Shown piece by piece: positions 61,545 to 64,000 of a stretch of DNA of 64,000 nucleotides (the first letter of the stretch is position 1; every line of letters begins with the position of its first letter). The notes beneath the pieces are model-generated. The model worked only from the letters and a program-made list of their open reading frames with translations, searched no databases and was not told the DNA's origin. Location: assembly GCF_022808775.1 (NCBI RefSeq), contig NZ_JAKZLA010000005.1, forward strand, positions 124,001 through 188,000. The letters run 5' to 3'. The position numbers and the translations under genes are program-made. The stretch is from Geothrix terrae (GTDB lineage Bacteria; Acidobacteriota; Holophagae; Holophagales; Holophagaceae).

Positions 61545-62530
61545 GCGCGGGGGGCCGGGACCTTGGCCAGGAGGGCCAGGAGGAGGTCGTCGGAGCCGAG
61601 ACCCTCGATCTCCGTCTCGGGGCTGCGCTGGATGCGGTGACGGAGTGCGGGGAGGGCCATGGCCTTCACGTCATCCGGCGTGGCGAAGTCGCGGCCTTCG
61701 AGCAGGGCCTGGGCGCGGGCCGTGCGCACCAGGGCGATGGCGCCCCGGGGCCCGGCCCCCAGGGCGATGCCGGGCCACTGGCGGGTGGTCCGGACGATGC
61801 GGACCGCGTAATCCAGCACTGCGTCATCCACGCGGACCGTGGCCACCAGGCGCTGCAATTCCAGCACCTCGGCGGCGCCCATGAGCGGACGCACACCATC
61901 GACGCGGAGGGCGTCGCCAACCGTATCGGTGGTGACCTGGCGGACCAGGGCGGCCTCCTCGGCGGCCTCCGGATAGTCCATCCGTACCTTCAGCAGGAAG
62001 CGGTCCAGCTGGGCCTCGGGCAGCGGGTAGGTCCCCTCCTGCTCGATGGGGTTCTGCGTGGCCAGCACCATGAAGGGCGCCTCCACGGGCAGGGTGCGGC
62101 CCTCCAGGCTCACCTGCTGCTCCTGCATGACCTCCAGCAGCGCCGCCTGGGTCTTGGCCGGAGCGCGGTTCACTTCGTCCGCCAGGAGGAGGTTTGTGAA
62201 GACCGGGCCGCGGCGGAGGTGGAACTGCTCGCTCTTCATGTCCCACATGGCGTGGCCGGTCACATCGCTCGGCATGAGGTCCGGCGTGAACTGGATGCGG
62301 GCGAAGGCGCCCTGGAAGGTGGTGGCCAGGGCCCGCACGAGAAGGGTCTTCCCCAGGCCGGGCACGCCCTCCAGCAGCACGTGACCGCCGGCGAGGAAGG
62401 CGGCCAGCACCTGGCCCACCACCGGTCCCTGGCCGACCAGGGCGCGGTGGATCTCGGTCCGGAGGGCTTCGGCCTGCTCGGCGGCCCAAGGGATGCGGGC
62501 GGGATCGGGGGAGGCGGAGGGCGTCGTCAT
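61541..62530 (-). CDS. MoxR-family AAA ATPase (operon copy)
   Basis: The 329-residue AAA+ protein has Walker A GVPGLGKTLLVRAL, the block FTPDLMPSDVTGHAM, Walker B LLLADEVNRAPAKTQAALLEVM, and LATQNPIEQEGTYPLPEAQLDRF. A C-terminal lid with RAQALLEGRDFATPDDV follows. It should act with the DUF58 protein encoded next, by analogy with MoxR-DUF58 pairs. ATG at 62530 has AGGA upstream; the longer reading lacks protein character. It follows the DUF4350 gene by 31 bases. It is a paralogue of the orphan MoxR at 24600, which shares motifs but not neighbours. Confidence 0.93.
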   Translation of the reverse strand: MTTPSASPDPARIPWAAEQAEALRTEIHRALVGQGPVVGQVLAAFLAGGHVLLEGVPGLGKTLLVRALATTFQGAFARIQFTPDLMPSDVTGHAMWDMKSEQFHLRRGPVFTNLLLADEVNRAPAKTQAALLEVMQEQQVSLEGRTLPVEAPFMVLATQNPIEQEGTYPLPEAQLDRFLLKVRMDYPEAAEEAALVRQVTTDTVGDALRVDGVRPLMGAAEVLELQRLVATVRVDDAVLDYAVRIVRTTRQWPGIALGAGPRGAIALVRTARAQALLEGRDFATPDDVKAMALPALRHRIQRSPETEIEGLGSDDLLLALLAKVPAPRA

Positions 62531-62561
62531 GGGGAGTCCTGGGATGGAAGGGGAAGACGGT

Positions 62562-63722
62562 TCAGAGGCGCTGGCGGAGCCGCTCGAGGGTGACCAGATC
62601 CTGGGCGAGCTGATGGGCGGAGGCGCCGGGGCGGTCATCGAGGGCGGCGCCGATGGCGTCGGGGCTGGCGCCCGTGGCCTGGGCCAGCCACTCGGCCTTC
62701 GCCCCGAGGTCCAGGGAGCCGAAGGCGGGATTCCGGCGCTGCGCCTGCTTCACGAGGGCCTCCCGGGTCCGCGCCACCAGGACCTCCCCCGCCCCTCCCC
62801 GCCATACCAGCCGCGCACTGGCGGCCAGGTGTTCGAGCAGGGAGCGACGCTGGGGCAGAGGCTCCGGCAGCAGTGGCCCGAAGCGCGGCCAGCCCCGCCA
62901 GACCCAGGCTCCCACCAGGAGGAGCAGAGCCAGCATGGGTTCCTTGGCGTGGGACCACAGCCAGGTGAAGAGGGAGAGCTCGACGGGACGGGACCAGACC
63001 ACCACCGTCCCCCGGCCCGGCTGGAGTGCGAGGAGCCGCTGCAGGTAGGCGGCGTGGTCGAGGTCCGCCAAGGAGCGCCGGTAGAGGAAGTTCAGGTCCG
63101 GAGTGAGGGAGAGACGCCCCTGGCCCTCCTCACGCGTGAGCAGCACGTACTGACCCTCATGGCCCAGGGTGTAGCTCCACGCCTCCGGGTGATCCGGCAC
63201 CAGGCGCCAGCGTGCGGTCCGCCGCAGCCGGTAGGGCACTTCGCCCTTGTGGAACGTGTCGGTGCCGATCTGCTGGCCCGGGGCCAGGATATCGAGGCCA
63301 TCCGGGCTCGCGTCCCGGAGGGTGACCCCGATGGCCTTGTGGAAGGCCGCCAGGCCGCGGGCGTCGTTGAAGGGCCCGGCCGTGCCATCGGTCAGCAGGT
63401 GGCCGCCGCGCCGGACCCAGGCCAGCACCGTCTCGACTTCCGCGGCCGTCATGGGCTGGCTGAGCTGCAGGAGGATGAGCACGCCGTGTTCCGGCAGCTC
63501 GGTCGCCATCAGCTCCCCGCCCTTGCGGACCACCGGCCCGCCCCCGGCCTCCAGCCACTTCTGGAGCAGCAGGGTGGGATTCTCCAGGGCCTCTCCGCGG
63601 AGCCCCACTTCGATCTCCTTCGGGACGCGCCGGAAGGAATGGCGGCTCATCCAGGCGATGACCAGCCCACCGGCCACAACGAGCGCCAGAAGCCCGAGCA
63701 GGACGCGGCCAGCCGCCTTCAT
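62562..63722 (-). CDS. DUF4350 domain protein
   Basis: The 386-residue protein has an N-terminal membrane helix (about 5-25), a DUF4350 domain (about 40-215, with the ThuA/GATase-like segment LAWVRRGGHLLTDGTAG) and a second membrane helix near 255-275 (EPMLALLLLVGAWVW). A cytoplasmic helical tail follows. This is the usual companion of MoxR-DUF58 operons. ATG at 63722 has GGGGGAAGG just upstream; a GTG at 63749 is possible. The start overlaps the end of the DUF4129 gene by four bases. Molecular role is unknown. Confidence 0.85.
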   Translation of the reverse strand: MKAAGRVLLGLLALVVAGGLVIAWMSRHSFRRVPKEIEVGLRGEALENPTLLLQKWLEAGGGPVVRKGGELMATELPEHGVLILLQLSQPMTAAEVETVLAWVRRGGHLLTDGTAGPFNDARGLAAFHKAIGVTLRDASPDGLDILAPGQQIGTDTFHKGEVPYRLRRTARWRLVPDHPEAWSYTLGHEGQYVLLTREEGQGRLSLTPDLNFLYRRSLADLDHAAYLQRLLALQPGRGTVVVWSRPVELSLFTWLWSHAKEPMLALLLLVGAWVWRGWPRFGPLLPEPLPQRRSLLEHLAASARLVWRGGAGEVLVARTREALVKQAQRRNPAFGSLDLGAKAEWLAQATGASPDAIGAALDDRPGASAHQLAQDLVTLERLRQRL

Positions 63723-64000
63723 GGCCTTCCCCCAAAGGCGGCGGGCCACGCGTCGCAGAGGGCTTCGAAGGCATCGCGGGTGGGGGCTTCGTTTTTGTAG
63801 GCCAGCCGCTGCCAGGTGCCGGTCAGGAGGTGGAACGCGCCCGCAGGGCCCTCCTCGAGGTGGCCCTCGGCGGCCCTCAGACAGTCCCCCTCGGTGGCGC
63901 TGGCGGGGATCTCCATGGCCCGGCGGTGCACGAGCTCGGCCAGGGCTCCCCGGTAGAGAAGGGCCAGGGCCGCCCGGGCTTCACCCCGGAGGAACAGGTT
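63719..64000 (-). CDS. DUF4129-like protein, C-terminal part (cut by window edge)
   Basis: About 93 residues are readable from the edge, starting NLFLRGEARAALALLYRGAL and ending near ALCDAWPAAFGGRP. The motif GEARAALALLYRGALAELV with a following FHLLTGTWQRLAYKNEAP region fits the C-terminal DUF4129 domain that normally opens MoxR-DUF58-DUF4350 operons. The membrane part expected upstream lies outside the window. The stop overlaps the DUF4350 start, so they are co-translated. Confidence 0.72.
   Translation of the reverse strand, partial: NLFLRGEARAALALLYRGALAELVHRRAMEIPASATEGDCLRAAEGHLEEGPAGAFHLLTGTWQRLAYKNEAPTRDAFEALCDAWPAAFGGRP

Overview
The window is GC-rich, tightly packed bacterial chromosome from a Gram-negative organism: it carries ExbB/ExbD/TonB, an OprB-type porin, outer-membrane barrels and lipoproteins. 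High GC, the mix of housekeeping genes (tgt-yajC-secD, carAB, tadA), a full glycogen locus, the FadN-type beta-oxidation pair and the many secreted TPR/DUF3857/MoxR-DUF58 genes fit an Acidobacteriota of the Holophagae type (Geothrix/Holophaga-like). That placement is an inference from gene content; no rRNA is present. I see no CRISPR array, prophage or insertion sequence, and no gene-free stretch longer than 300 bases.

Layout. 1-1862 (minus): end of the tgt-yajC-secD export/queuosine operon, secD cut by the window edge. 2125-4759 (plus): TonB-ExbB-ExbD-ExbD energy transduction operon closed by a terminator. 4802-9485 (minus): DMT transporter, DUF512 radical-SAM protein and an EF-G-like GTPase. 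9614-13160 (minus): fadN-fadA beta-oxidation operon with a repeat pair upstream. 13411-24516: glycogen locus, with glgC-glgA on plus converging on a minus operon (a two-domain debranching enzyme, glgB, glgP). 24600-29144: orphan MoxR ATPase, a small unknown gene and a large receptor-like Ser/Thr kinase. 29246-33735 (plus): a possible leader ORF, a double-permease ABC importer and an OprB porin. 34k-39k (minus): DMT transporter, PBP4-type peptidase, pseudopilin-like protein, HD-GYP phosphodiesterase, malonyltransferase-like protein. 39214-40727: P-loop (zeta-like) protein with a second small ORF in another frame, a cluster of small palindromes, and a CoA-binding protein. 40892-47042: TPR protein, carAB with an apparent attenuator, tadA. 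47039-53026 (minus): three secreted/outer-membrane proteins of unknown function and a DUF2891 protein. 53087-55527: SufR-like Fe-S regulator divergent from a diheme cytochrome c lipoprotein and a DoxX-like protein. 55631-55720: tRNA-Ser(CGA). 56008-60111: a large DUF3857/transglutaminase/TPR protein that looks lower in GC. 60225-64000 (minus): DUF4129-DUF4350-MoxR-DUF58 operon, running off the right edge.

How the genes work together: GlgC makes ADP-glucose, GlgA polymerises it, GlgB branches it, GlgP phosphorolyses the outer chains and the fused debranching enzyme removes the limit branches, so one locus holds storage and recovery. TonB/ExbBD would power outer-membrane uptake; its receptors are not here. 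The points most worth a second look are the eukaryote-like debranching fusion, the alternative hairpins over a leader ORF before the ABC operon, the carA leader terminator, the zeta-like gene with a frame switch, the SufR-like regulator with its AT-rich palindrome, and the uncharacterised secreted cluster at 47-52 kb.
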